A DNA stretch of 64,000 nucleotides, taken from Echeneis naucrates. Its lineage: Eukaryota > Chordata > Actinopteri > Carangiformes > Echeneidae. The notes under the pieces are model-generated. The model was not told the DNA's origin. It saw only the letters and a program-made list of their open reading frames with translations, and ran no database searches. The stretch lies in NCBI RefSeq assembly GCF_900963305.1, contig NC_042515.1, forward strand, positions 3,456,377 to 3,520,376. Reading direction: 5' to 3'. Positions 1 to 13,869 of the stretch are shown one piece after another (the stretch's first letter is position 1; every line of letters starts with the position of its first letter). The position numbers and the translations under genes were made by a program.

Positions 1-73
1 AGAAGCTCAGCACTGAGGCCTTACAGGTTAACAGTGCTCAAAGGGACCGAGCTGAGTTCAGGTTGTGCATTAC

Positions 74-2105
74 CTGCAGATGACCCAGTCCAGCGCCTTT
101 GGACTGATGTGCAGAGCAGTCTTAACATAAGGGTTGTTCAGGTAGAGGGTGGAGGAGGTGGAGTTGGTACAGGGGGGGTCCAGACGGACAGACAGGTGGA
201 TATTTGCCAGCCCTCGTAACTTCTACACAGTCAGAAGAAAAACAAAAGTATGAATCAAAAACTCAGGCGAGTGAGATTTAATGCAATTTCACAGGTGACT
301 TCACGCTCACCTGATTCCACAGCTGGGTCCATGGATGCCTAATGAACGAGTTTCCCAGATCTCTGATCACCAGCTCACCTTTATCAACACTGATAATAAC
401 TGAAGTTAGAATTACGTGGTCCACACAGCTGTTTTAGCAGTGCGACAAGCTTGCATTTGTTCAGAAAATTAAAACTGCGCCTGCTGTGATGAGTCAGCAG
501 TCAAAAGGTCACAGCTCACCTGACTCTCTGGCCGACTCCACCTGGACAAGAAGCGTAGAGGTTGTACATGTTCAGTCCTGAGCGGTAGACAATTTCCTCA
601 ACCTCAGAAACCTGAAGACAAACCAGGGTTTAACCCACAACAGACTGGATAAACACATCTTGTCTAATCTACATTAGATGATTAGACATGATTTCATTTA
701 TGGCTGCAGGTGTAAAAGCTGAAGCTCATTCAAACTCACCATGGCGCTGCAGTTCTTGTCTTCACTTTCAAAGAAGTTGCACGTCTTGTTTTTGCAGCAG
801 AACATCTGCAGACTGCTCCACAGTTTACTTCCCAGCAGGCCGTGGTAGTAAGCAAAGTAGACCAGAGAGTTATCGTTCATCTCATAACTCGACAGACCGT
901 TTCCCACAGCAACACCCTAACACAGCAGGCAAGACAAGGATAACATGTTAATGCTTCATACGAAAAACCTCCGTCTTCACCCTGCAGTATGAAGTGCCTA
1001 AAACGTTTGAGAAAATTATCAAATGCAGGTCTGGAGCTTCGTCTGGAGCTTCACCTGGAGGTTCAGGCTGGTGTCTTCCATCACCCTCTCAGCCAGTGTT
1101 GGGATGTAGATTCCTCCGTAACTCTCCCCAGTTAGGAAAAGCTCATTCTTGCTGAATTCTGGAAATAGTCTGAAGAACTCCTTCAAAGCCAGGTAGTTGT
1201 TCATTGACACCTGTAGAAAGGGGAGGGGGAGAGAGACACTTACGACATGAAGCCCTGAGGAAATAGGGACCCGAGTTCCAGGTGCGTCACTGACCTCCGT
1301 GTCATTGGTGGCGTATCTCTTGTCGTCAGAGTACGAGAAGCCAACTCCAACGGGGGACTCCAGGTACAACATGTTGGCAATCTGTCCGGACAGAGAGAGC
1401 CAATCAGCTTTCAGAAAGCTGACACGTTAATCATATGACCAACTCTGAGCCACGTGATGGCATGCAGAGCCTTCTAACCAACCTTGTTCCAGGAGTACGG
1501 GTTGTACTGGAGCGTCATTCCATCGTCTTGGATCTGAAATCAGAGGTCAGAAGGCATCAAGACGGACACAGGTGAGTGCGGATTAAGTGGGCGGAGTCAG
1601 ATGTTACCAACCAGGTAGGGCCCATGTTCAGTCAGCAGTCCATCCAAGGAGCTGCATCCTGGGCCGCCATTCAACCAGAGGACCATCGGGTCAGAGGACG
1701 GCTTGTTCTGAGACTCCACAAACCTGAAAATAAGCACACGCTCAGGTGAGGTCCCAACATCCAGGTGGACATAGGACACACAGCAAGATAACACAGGTGT
1801 TTTCACATTCAGTTTTCTTCTACATAGTGCTCTGTGATAAAACTAGTTGTGGCATCCAATATTTTATTAATCAGTTGAGAATAAAGCAGCATCAGAAATG
1901 AACACTATAAAAATCAGATGTGAGTCTCAGGTACTGACCAGTAGTGCAGGTGTTTTCCATCAGCCACACTCAGGTAGCCAGAGTAGTGTCTGAAGCTCGG
2001 CTGTTTGGACAGACCGGGCAAGTAAGTGATCTCATCTGCATCCCGAGCTGCGTCAGCGCCGAGAAGGGAGGACAGGAAGCAACACACCAACAACGACAGC
2101 TGCAT
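74..2105 (-). CDS. ctsa: Cathepsin A (lysosomal protective protein, serine carboxypeptidase), 3' part outside window
   Basis: Lysosomal serine carboxypeptidase (family S10) that also stabilises beta-galactosidase and neuraminidase 1. Nine coding exons are seen on the minus strand: 1939-2105, 1612-1723, 1483-1533, 1295-1381, 1055-1210, 740-916, 520-611, 311-389, 74-222. The first begins exactly at the ATG with a hydrophobic signal peptide ([16 protein letters not shown]). Family landmarks follow in order: [15 protein letters not shown] (oxyanion region), [15 protein letters not shown], the nucleophile motif GESYGG (human GESYAG), [20 protein letters not shown], and DPPCTN followed by LNNPYV. 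The catalytic Asp and His and the C-terminus must lie to the left of base 1. A non-coding first exon probably spans about 2697-2760, with donor GACG|GTGAGA at 2696. All junctions keep phase and no damage is seen. Ortholog call is near certain. Confidence 0.96.
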
Positions 2106-2570
2106 CTGAAATCAAAGCCGAAAGGACACCAGTGAAACAATTCCCCAAAAATACACACAAAAAAAAATAAAATAAAGAGACACCACACCAAATATTTAAA
2201 CACCTCAGTGCTATACACATCCAGTTACATCACAAAGCAGATTTACACAACAGGGGGCGCTGCAGGGCTGGAGGAACCTGAAAGGAAGTGTTACGGAAGT
2301 AAAGTGCTGGATTATGGTTAGAAAGAAAAAATGATTTAAGAGGAACTAATCTTTATGGTGGCTGCTGTCAGCTGACTAACACAAAACTCTCTCTCTCTTT
2401 AAACTTACCAAATATTTGGCCCTTTAAATTCAGATTTAGTTATTTTTTACATGAAGTTACAGAGCACATGACAACAGAAGGGGAGCAGTTTAACTCCTAC
2501 CTGATCACTCAAACACGTTTCACATTTACTTAGTTTGAATCCGTAAACACATTAGCTCCGGCTACTTGCT

Positions 2571-2596
2571 AACAACAACAACAACAACAACAACAA
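2571..2596. repeat. (CAA)n microsatellite
   Basis: Pure AAC/CAA trinucleotide run in ctsa intron 1, followed by an A-rich stretch. Confidence 0.9.
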
Positions 2597-2767
2597 GCCA
2601 AAAAAAATAAATAAACAAATGAATGTAAAGGAGACCTCTGAATGAACTCCTGTCGGATAAAAAGCAGTCTGTGGCTGACAGAGAGGTGAATCTCACCGTC
2701 AGTCAGTCCGGCCGGTGTCTCCGCTCTCCGGTGAAACTGTGACTGCAGCTGCCGTTAATCAAGAGGC

Positions 2768-2798
2768 GGTCACGTGACCAGCTGCTGGTCACGTGACC
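2768..2798. promoter_or_regulatory. Twin CLEAR elements (TFEB/TFE3 sites) in the ctsa promoter
   Basis: Two perfect 12-bp palindromes GGTCACGTGACC lie at 2768-2779 and 2787-2798, centre to centre 19 bp. Each contains GTCACGTGAC, the consensus CLEAR box bound by TFEB/TFE3/MITF, which drives lysosomal genes. They sit just upstream of the presumed ctsa non-coding exon, exactly where a lysosomal gene should carry them. The motif match is seen directly; binding is inferred. Confidence 0.85.
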
Positions 2799-2819
2799 GA
2801 ACTCTCGCCGCTGTTTTAC

Positions 2820-3800
2820 TTTCTGCTTTTCCGTCAAACATTTTACTTCTTAAACAAAGATATGGAAGTATTTGTGATAAAGAAAAACGGGTGATTAACC
2901 AAAAAAGAGTATCATCTTAAAACACTTTCAAACCAGAGATGCGAAATTTTGAACTTTTAAATGATTAAATATTGAACTGAACTTAATTTTTAACACTCAC
3001 TTCTTATAAAAAATAATAATATTCATGTGTAATAATAGATATTTATCAGCTTGTGTATTGATGATTGAAATAATACTCATTACTAACTATAGTAACCCCA
3101 GTGGCACAAACCAAACACAATTAACTATTTTCACTCATAATTTTATGGTTTTAATTATACTAACAAAATGTTATAATACACATGGCAATCACCCAACTGT
3201 GGGACAAATTAAGGAATAAATAAAGGAATGTGAGTTTATATTTCCTGAATTTTATGGCATGCTATATTATTACAGCCTGACACAAAGACAACTTTGGAGA
3301 GTCTGGAACTAACTGCAAATAAACATCTACTACGCAGCAACATCTTGCTGTTTCTCTCTGGTAGCTCAGCTACCTTTTATTACAAACCTGTGACCTAGTT
3401 AGTTTACATTGTGAGTAATGATTATGTTGAAAGAGTCATTCATGAAACTATTTTACTGTTACACCATTGTATTTGCACTGACATTACATTTGGCAGGAAG
3501 GTCATCACCAATTTTGTATTGTCAATATAATTTTTATTGTTACCATATCCAAGATTAATTACCCAAATTGTCATTGATACTAATTGTTAAAGGGGGATGT
3601 GAAGAATGTCTTGCACTGAACACAATGCTTTACTGCAGCATGTGTGTATTATGAATTTGCACTACCTGTAAGACTTTTTAATCTTAACTACATTTCACTC
3701 CTGTTGCCAATAATCTAATAATATGAGCTCTGTTTTGTTAATCCAGACCAGCACTAAACTGGTTAACATAAATAATACACAACCAGGGTGAAATCAAACA
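2820..3800. other. Intergenic spacer between ctsa and snrpb
   Basis: AT-rich spacer between two minus-strand genes. I see no exon-like frame, RNA gene or repeat with clear ends. The snrpb poly(A) signal (TTTATT on the plus strand, 3813-3818) marks its right edge. Confidence 0.6.
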
Positions 3801-3900
3801 TCCTGAGAAAACTTTATTAAAAAAAACAAAAAAACAAATAAACACAGAGCAGAGCTTTGAAAAAGACCTATACAACAGGTGATCGATGACAGAGTGTTCT

Positions 3901-6948
<3,048 letters not shown>

Positions 6949-7079
6949 GTTTGCGGTTCTGATGGCTCCGATCCCCCCGGATTCACCGAACAAACCCAAA
7001 AAAATTAACCCGCGGAAGGAACCGCAGGGGACCGTCTTTATCTACGGATACAGGAAATGACGTAGGGTGAAGCGTGTCA

Positions 7080-8590
7080 CAGCGGAAGCGCTCCTACCTG
7101 AAAAAAAGAACGTAAAAGGTTCCTACAGCTGAGTAAATCAGTGCTCCTTCTCTGATATCCTGCACAAACGCAGTTTCCCTTTAGCCTGTTAAAATGTAAT
7201 TAATAATTTAACTGCTTATTAACCTAATGAAAACAATATATAGGCAATTTCTTTATTTCTTTTTTATCAGGCTACATTTCAGTACCATTTGTTTTTTTCG
7301 GTTGGTGAAGTGTAGTAATGTGTATAAAATATAAACCCAGCTATTATATTATAATTCCCGGGTTTCCCGCATTGACCCTAAAAACTAAAGAAGCCTTTTG
7401 GATGAGTGGCGAAACGTCTTCAAACAAGATTAAGAGGTCCAGTTGCTTCCCACAAAAAACTCCAAGTGCAGAGTGGTAATGTGACAGCCTAAAGACTTCT
7501 CCAAGTTAATTTTCATCATCAGGTTTTAAACCTTCATGCCACGAACTTTAATAGTTTTTGTTCCCAGTAACATTAAAAAATAATTAATGTTTCTGTCTTA
7601 ACAGTCCTTAACTGAAGTGATTATGCATTATTTATTGTAGTTCCTCTTTTACAACTACACATTCAAATTTCTTTTCAAGCTCATTGCTTGTTTGTGGTTT
7701 TTTGTTGTATATGTTGTAATACAAAACATTAAATATTTATCAGGTATTAATGTGTGAGTGCAAGCACTTAAAATTGTGATATAACCAAATATCATTATAT
7801 TACTTATTTTATTTATGAGCATTACAAAATTACAAAAAAATCTTGTGGTCCTAGAGTGCTCGATTGTTATTGTAGCTCTTGATTGTTATTGGACTTTAAT
7901 AGTTCCTTCAATAAGTCAAATAAGAAAACTGTCAAGGACGTTATACCTCATCAATTAAACATTTTTTAATCAATTAATCCACCAGTGAGAAGGTGTGGAG
8001 TGTTTCTTGAAAAGATGACTGAACTTTAGTAACAAACAAATGCAATATTTGTATAATAAAAGATCCATCTTCTGTCCCCCTCACAAAAGACCAGGTAAAA
8101 CAAATACTCTTTGTATAAACAATTTCATGAAACAGCAAAACTTAAGTAAAAGGGCTGGGGCTGCAGGGCCATGAGGTTGAGATACACGTTATGTCTGTTA
8201 TTATCCTTCCTGTAATTAGAGTAATAAAACATATTTTTTTATATCTCACCTTCAGGTGTCACTATAAATCAGATTTTGTTATTAATGGCTCAGCTCTTCG
8301 CAGTGACAAACAACACTTAAATTAAAGGAAGATGAAGAGAGGATCATTTCTGTTTACAAACCAACATTAATCTCTGCAATCTTACCCACACATAGTATTT
8401 CTACACATAACTTTCACCATCATCAGATGTTTTTATAATGTGTATATTAAATTCTTTTAATGTAATTTGAATATAGACTCTCCTTTTTGTTGAGCCATCA
8501 TTTCCCTGATAAATCTGATAAATGAGTCTTTTAACTGATGATGGATTTCATTCAGTGTTACTACAATTTAAGTCTCAATTAAACACGCAC
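7080..8590. other. Intergenic spacer between snrpb and the RNF182-like gene
   Basis: AT-rich spacer between divergent promoters. The snrpb promoter side (6950-7080) has GCGGAAG-type ETS sites and no TATA box. Apart from a short repeat fragment near 7377-7450, I see nothing gene-like. Confidence 0.5.
7377..7450 (+). mobile_element. Possible retroelement 3' fragment (Penelope-like?)
   Basis: The stretch reading AAGAAGCCTTTTGGATGAG, then GGCGAAACGTCTTCAAAC and GTCCAGTTGCTTCC resembles a phrase I recall as recurring in fish genomes, often next to GIY-YIG-type retroelement ORFs. It is short, with no ORF or ends. The family assignment rests on memory only. Confidence 0.35.
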
Positions 8591-8599
8591 AAAAAAGAG

Positions 8600-9246
8600 A
8601 AGAAAACGGAGTGAAGTGCGTATAAATCAGGATAAAGGGACATTGATCGGGATTATCGATCCTCGGCTGTTGGGTCGTCGCTCACAGATTTCCCGTCATC
8701 CTGCTGCGGGCCGGTTGCCACGGCAACCCGTGCTCCCGCCGCCGCCGGCCGCGCGCCGCAGTGAGACGGAGGAGAAGACGGTGAGTCACCGAGACCAGCC
8801 CCGGACCGCGGCCACCGGAGGACCGGCGGACACCGACACACCGACGACCCCTGGGGACAGGAGCTCCGTCGGCCGGGGAGCATGTAGCCTGCCGCGACGG
8901 TTGGTGACGGGAGTGTGAAGGCGCGACGACGGCGGACTGTTAATGAGACCGAAGACGGCGTCCACCGCCGCAGTGTTTGCTTCATCCGGAGACAACACTC
9001 CGCCAACAGCAGCAGCAACAACAACAACAACAACAACAACAGCAACAACAACAACAACGTTGATGTCGAGCCGCCGTGGTGTCGCCTCCACCTGAGTCAA
9101 CAGACAGCAGCCGGACTGTTGCTGCAGTCCGGCGGCATGTGAGCTGCAGCTGCAGCCGCTCCAACTGGCTCAGAAACTGTTGCTGCTCAATGAACCACCA
9201 TGTTGGACCGCAGCTCCTCCAGCCGCTAAACCCGCAGTGACAACAG
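8600..9246 (+). promoter_or_regulatory. CpG-rich first exon (5' UTR) of the RNF182-like gene
   Basis: GC- and CpG-rich block ending in a good donor (CAACAG|GTACAG at 9246). A second non-coding exon follows at 11189-11236 (acceptor CTGTAG|ATGG, donor GTCAG|GTAGGT). It begins with an ATG that opens a 13-codon upstream ORF closed at 11228-11230. The transcription start within the block is not visible. Confidence 0.6.
9007..9058 (+). repeat. (CAG/CAA)n tract in the 5' UTR
   Basis: Compound CAG-CAA trinucleotide run in the presumed first exon. It yields long Leu, Cys, Val or Asn runs in spurious reading frames and is not coding. Confidence 0.85.
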
Positions 9247-9369
9247 GTACAGCCGGCCAACTTGTTTTATTCCACTGCAGTCCCAGTGAATGAATGAGGG
9301 GAGTACTTTGTGAACACATTAATTGGCAGTGAGCATCAGCTTCAGGTCAGCAGAAGGAACAGTTCGACA

Positions 9370-9475
9370 TTTTCTCTGTCACAGCATGTTAGCTTAGCAT
9401 AGCATACTGTAAAAAAAGAAAAAAAAAGAAAAGAGAAGCTGTTAGCCTAGCTTAGCTTAACTCCAGTCCATATTT
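9370..9475. repeat. TAGCTTAGC-type fish repeat fragment
   Basis: Contains GTTAGCTTAGCATAGCATAC and, after an A-rich stretch, GCTGTTAGCCTAGCTTAGCT. Similar phrases recur at 14225-14275 and 14925-14990. I recall a widespread teleost interspersed repeat with this motif. It sits inside intron 1 of the RNF182-like gene. Confidence 0.45.
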
Positions 9476-9479
9476 TTGG

Positions 9480-11188
9480 AGGTATTTGGTTTATGACTTT
9501 GTCTAGACTGTTTCAATCAGAGATGAGAAACAGACACACCTGAGAAAGACATCAGATGCCTGTCAGTAATTAGAGTGGGCGGAGCCTGGTGGAGCTCAGG
9601 TGGGGTTCAACTTCTCATTAGCAGCCAATCCAAAGATTCAAACACACAGTCACTGGTTTCTGATATTAATCCTCTCACTTCTCTCAACTTTGGCAGGTTG
9701 TTTAGAAGTTGCTTAGCTGAAATGAAAACTCGTACGAACAACTGATTTTAAAATAAACACAAACAACACGTCATCCAAATAACACAAAAGTGAGAATAGC
9801 ATTCTGTCTGCCTCTTTAAGGTTGAATCTTTGAGGGAATCAGGTTCGTCATGTTTTCGTCCAGTAGAAGGTTCAAAGTCAAACTGTTGAAATCTGTGTTT
9901 GATTAATGAGATTCTGATCAGGGAGTCAGCTGATCAAACCACACATGATCATATCTGAGTCATCTGATTGGCCAATCTGAGGTTCAGGAACAGGTAAAGC
10001 TGTTGCCATAGCAATGCCAGCATCCCCAGTACCCCCCCCCCACCCCCCCTTTTTCAGTTATATAACAACTGCAGTCTATAAATACACCCGGCACAGAGTG
10101 TGTGTTTCTGAGTGTGTTACAGTGTTTGTGTGGCTGTCCAAGAAATTAACATAGATAAAAACAATAACTCAGGACAGAAACGTTATCAATCAGAAGCTGC
10201 AGTGTGAGACTCAAATTGTAAAAGAGAAACAGCACGAGGACACACAAAGGTACTGATCAAACAGATTTTATTGAACTAATAAAAACACAGTAATAAACTT
10301 AAAACAAACTAATTCCGCTAAAAAATTTTATGCACTATAAAATAAACATTAAATACACAAACATCATACTTTAATCAAATCACTTTCAAGACACTGCCAA
10401 CAAGAATATTAAATGTGGAGGTGTTCCCTTTGTTTTTAAGCTATTCCCTCTTAAAGTTACCAAGTTAAATTATCAGTTCTGTATGTAATCTCTGTTAAGT
10501 CTGTATGTCAGAAGTCTTATTGCTCTTCTTTATTCTACCTTGGTTAAATATTGAGTGAATTGATGTTACCATGAGTTTTCATAGTCTATTTTAATTTTGA
10601 TCTAAACTAAGCCCCAGGTTTGAATCTTACTCTATCAAGTGGTTCTAAAATGTGACAGTTTTTTATTTGTATTTGTGGGCAAACAATCCAGCTTTCCCCC
10701 CCACCCACAATTTGGACAGTTTTTGATGCCATCTTTTCTTCTTTTTTTTACTTCTTACTTGTGATGGATTTTTTTCAGCTGGGTTGGAGTCTTGGGGGTT
10801 GTCTACAACCCTAAGTGGGGAAAAAAAACTTCACTTCCAAAATAATTACAGTTTTTAAGTTAATCTTTGTTTGGCTGTTTAAGTTGGCCTAGGTATCTTT
10901 ACTCACCTGTATGATGAATGTTGTCTCTCTCAAAATAAATTCTATGATCTTCATTGTTTTGAACTATCATTATTTCACTTTTATCAAGGTTTACTCTGCC
11001 AGGGTCAGATGTTCTAAACTAAGTCCTTAGGCTGAAGAGTTTAGGTAGAGAACTGGTCAGTGTGTGTGTAATGGAAAGAGACATACTGTAACCTCAGAGC
11101 CATGACTTTGTAACTGATTTTGCTTATTTACATTTAATCAAGTCGCCTACTACCTGTCTTATGCTCTGTCCTGTCTGTCTTTCTGTAG
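9480..11188. other. First-intron sequence of the RNF182-like gene
   Basis: No coding exon is seen. It holds a C-rich run near 10030-10050 and A- and T-rich stretches, but no element with recognisable ends. Confidence 0.5.
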
Positions 11189-11434
11189 ATGGACGTCCTG
11201 TGTGATTCTCAGACTAATCAGCTGATTTGAAGTCAGGTAGGTGGAGGGAGCAGCAATCACAGTCCAAACAACACCTCCGTTATAATAAGTAATACTTCAT
11301 TCTGCAATTCTGTTCATTTCAGTGAAGGAGATCCGTTTTCTCTGTCTCTCTCTCAGGTGACAGTATCAGGTTGACCCAAACTCCGCCTATTATCGTCCCT
11401 CCTCTCTGCCTCAGTGTAGACAAAAGCTGACAAG

Positions 11435-13314
11435 ATGAGCCAGCTGAAGGAGGTGGAGCCCAGCCAGGAGTTGGAGGGCAAAGTAGGATCGTCCTTCATT
11501 GCAGTCACCTCTGGTAAAAGTGACAGACTGTCAGAGTTATTAACCCTCTGTCCATGTATGTTCAGGTGCAGACCTGGGCACAGTCTCTGGTTTACACTCT
11601 GGAGGAACTCGAGTGTAAAATCTGTTACAACCGTTATGACACCCGCAGCCGGAAACCCAAACTGCTGGGCTGTCTGCACCGAGTCTGTGCCAAGTGTCTG
11701 AAGAAGATGGTCGACATGGGTGAGTTTACATCATTGGTAAATATTTCAAGTTGATGGTGTCTTCTGACATTAGCCAGAGCTGACAGTTGGAATAAAGACA
11801 AATGCCACAAAAAATTGGATTTGGATTTGGCCATAAAGCTGACTATTGAACTTGGAGTATCCATAAAGTCAACACATCTACTATCTATCTAAAACATTTT
11901 TAGAGAGTGGAAAGGCTCCCTAAAAACTTTGATTTATATACAATTGTATTTGTAACATTTACTTGCATACAACTAAAGTAAGTAAATCAGAACTGGGGAT
12001 CAATATGGCGTTGGTCCTTGACAATGATTTAAATCCACCCTGAAGAAATGATTTGATGGTTTCCCCTGACAGCTGTGGGAAGGACCTGGGAGTAGGAAAC
12101 AAGTGACTCTGACATCACAAAAAGAGGTCTTAGTTTAATTTCAGACTAGGAAGTACAGCCATTTCAAGGCTCAAATTTTAATCCAGAAAAATCCTGACTC
12201 TAAGAATTTGATACTTAAGGACTCACCCTTACCCTTGCAGATGAAACCTCCAAATCCTGTAAAGGCTTGAACTTGACATGACCCAAACTCGCCCTAATAT
12301 TCTGCACTACGGAATCAGCAGAGTTTGGACTGGTGGAATAATAAGAAAACAGCATTCTGCATCATACATCTCAAAATATGATGACCAGTTAACCACGGTC
12401 AATCACATCTATTATTTACCAGTATGACATCATCCAGTGTATCATGTGAGTCTTTCCTGATTGGTTCTCAGGAGAGTCATCACCCTCTGTCATCAGCTGT
12501 CCATTTTGTCGCCATGAGACCTACGTCCCCGATGAAGAGGTGAGACTTTAAATTTCTGTCTTCTCATGAGGAAGTGACAATCCCTGACGTCGGACGGGAT
12601 TTTCTTCTTCTGCTTCTTCAGGTATGGTTGATGGAGGATGACCGACACATTCTAGCTGTTCTGTCATGTCAGGACCGAGCCCGGCGAGGAGCAGCGGGAG
12701 CGGGAGGTTCAGGAGAAGTGGTGCTGAGTCCCACCAGTCTGACCGGTGAAATAACCCTGAAATCCTTTTGATCATAGTTAATTTAAGGTTTGTTCTATCA
12801 AGTAATGGTCTCCATCCTTTTATCAGCAGGAGGAGCAGGTGTGGAGGCATCTCACCGCTCCTCAGACTGTCTGGTCATCACCATCATGGAGCTCCCCGAG
12901 GAGTCTCCATCCTCAGACTCACTGAGCACACTCAATGTGGTGGGTCTGTATCGCCCTCCCAGCCTGGACTCACTGCCCTGCAACCTGCCAGCTCAGAAGT
13001 GTCACACCTGGACGTCCCGCAGCTTCCCCCGCTGCCTGCTGGGGGTGCTGTGTCTGGTCAGTAAGCATAACTCAGCTGAGTCATGTGTGTTTAGACGTGC
13101 GTATCTGATGTATGCTTGTGTCTGTGTACAGGTATACTTCAGCTCCTTGCCGCTGGGGATCTACCTGCTGATGATTGGTCAACTGTGGCTGGGCGTGGTC
13201 CTTGTCAGTTTGGTTCCCTCTACGCTACTGCTGCTCGTCCTCTATGGCTTCTGTCAGTGTCTCTGCCATGAGCTGATGGAGGTGCTCGCCACACGCACAC
13301 ACACACTACCATGA
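11435..13314 (+). CDS. RNF182-like RING-finger E3 ubiquitin ligase with two membrane segments
   Basis: Predicted membrane-anchored E3 ligase of the RNF182 family. Coding exons: 11435-11482, 11566-11719, 12472-12539, 12622-12745, 12830-13056, 13132-13314, summing to 267 aa (human RNF182 is 247). The RING begins [12 protein letters not shown] and continues LHRVCAKCL to [14 protein letters not shown], keeping the C3HC4 pattern. The middle has [17 protein letters not shown] and [10 protein letters not shown], both close to RNF182. The C-terminus has two hydrophobic helices ([14 protein letters not shown] and [20 protein letters not shown]) and ends in [11 protein letters not shown]. The first junction (donor AAA|GTAGGA) is the least certain. 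Human RNF182 has, as I recall, a single coding exon, so five coding introns are odd. It is probably a fish paralog rather than the one-to-one ortholog. Confidence 0.85.
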
Positions 13315-13620
13315 TGACAACATTAACACAACCCGCTGCCATGACAACCTCAACATGATGCATTGCTATGATGACTAATACACCCATGAGCCACTGCCAT
13401 GATGACGAAGACAAAATGGCATGCTACGATGACGGCTACAGCAACATCACACACTGCCATGACAATGACGACACACATGACGTGATGCCATGATAAAAAC
13501 ACTACATGCTGCCATGACAAGCTGCCATGATGGCATCAGCACGTTGCCAGGATGACGACAACATGACAAGGTGCCATGATGACACAAACGCTGCTATGAC
13601 AACATAAGCAACAGCATAAA
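13305..13620 (+). repeat. Degenerate GCCATGATGAC-type minisatellite
   Basis: About 300 bp downstream of the RNF182-like stop repeats variants of TGCCATGATGACAACA at irregular spacing. It would lie in the 3' UTR. Units are strongly diverged, suggesting an old array. Confidence 0.7.
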
Positions 13621-13842
13621 CCCTAAAGATAGGACAGTCCCAACATGATCCACCACCTACCAGAACAGCAGTGGAACCAGAGGAACTGATGAAAACAACA
13701 ACAACAGGACATGACATTAGGCTCATCAACAACAGACAGAATCAAGAACCGCTGAACCGTGACAGGACTAACCTGAACCCGCCCTTCAGACTCTGGCACG
13801 CTTGTCCACTTTGACTTGGCCCCCATTTGAATACCAGCATTG

Positions 13843-13867
13843 CCCCCCCCCCCCCCCCCCCCCCCCC
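13843..13867 (+). repeat. Poly-C tract (25 C)
   Basis: Uninterrupted run of 25 cytosines after the RNF182-like gene. Its length is prone to sequencing error. Confidence 0.9.
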
Positions 13868-13869
13868 TT

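Noticed and set aside
8653-9260. Poly-Leu, poly-Cys, poly-Val and poly-Asn ORFs near 9 kb
   Set aside because: Frames of a CAG/CAA tract in a GC-rich 5' UTR, with no conserved sequence beside it.
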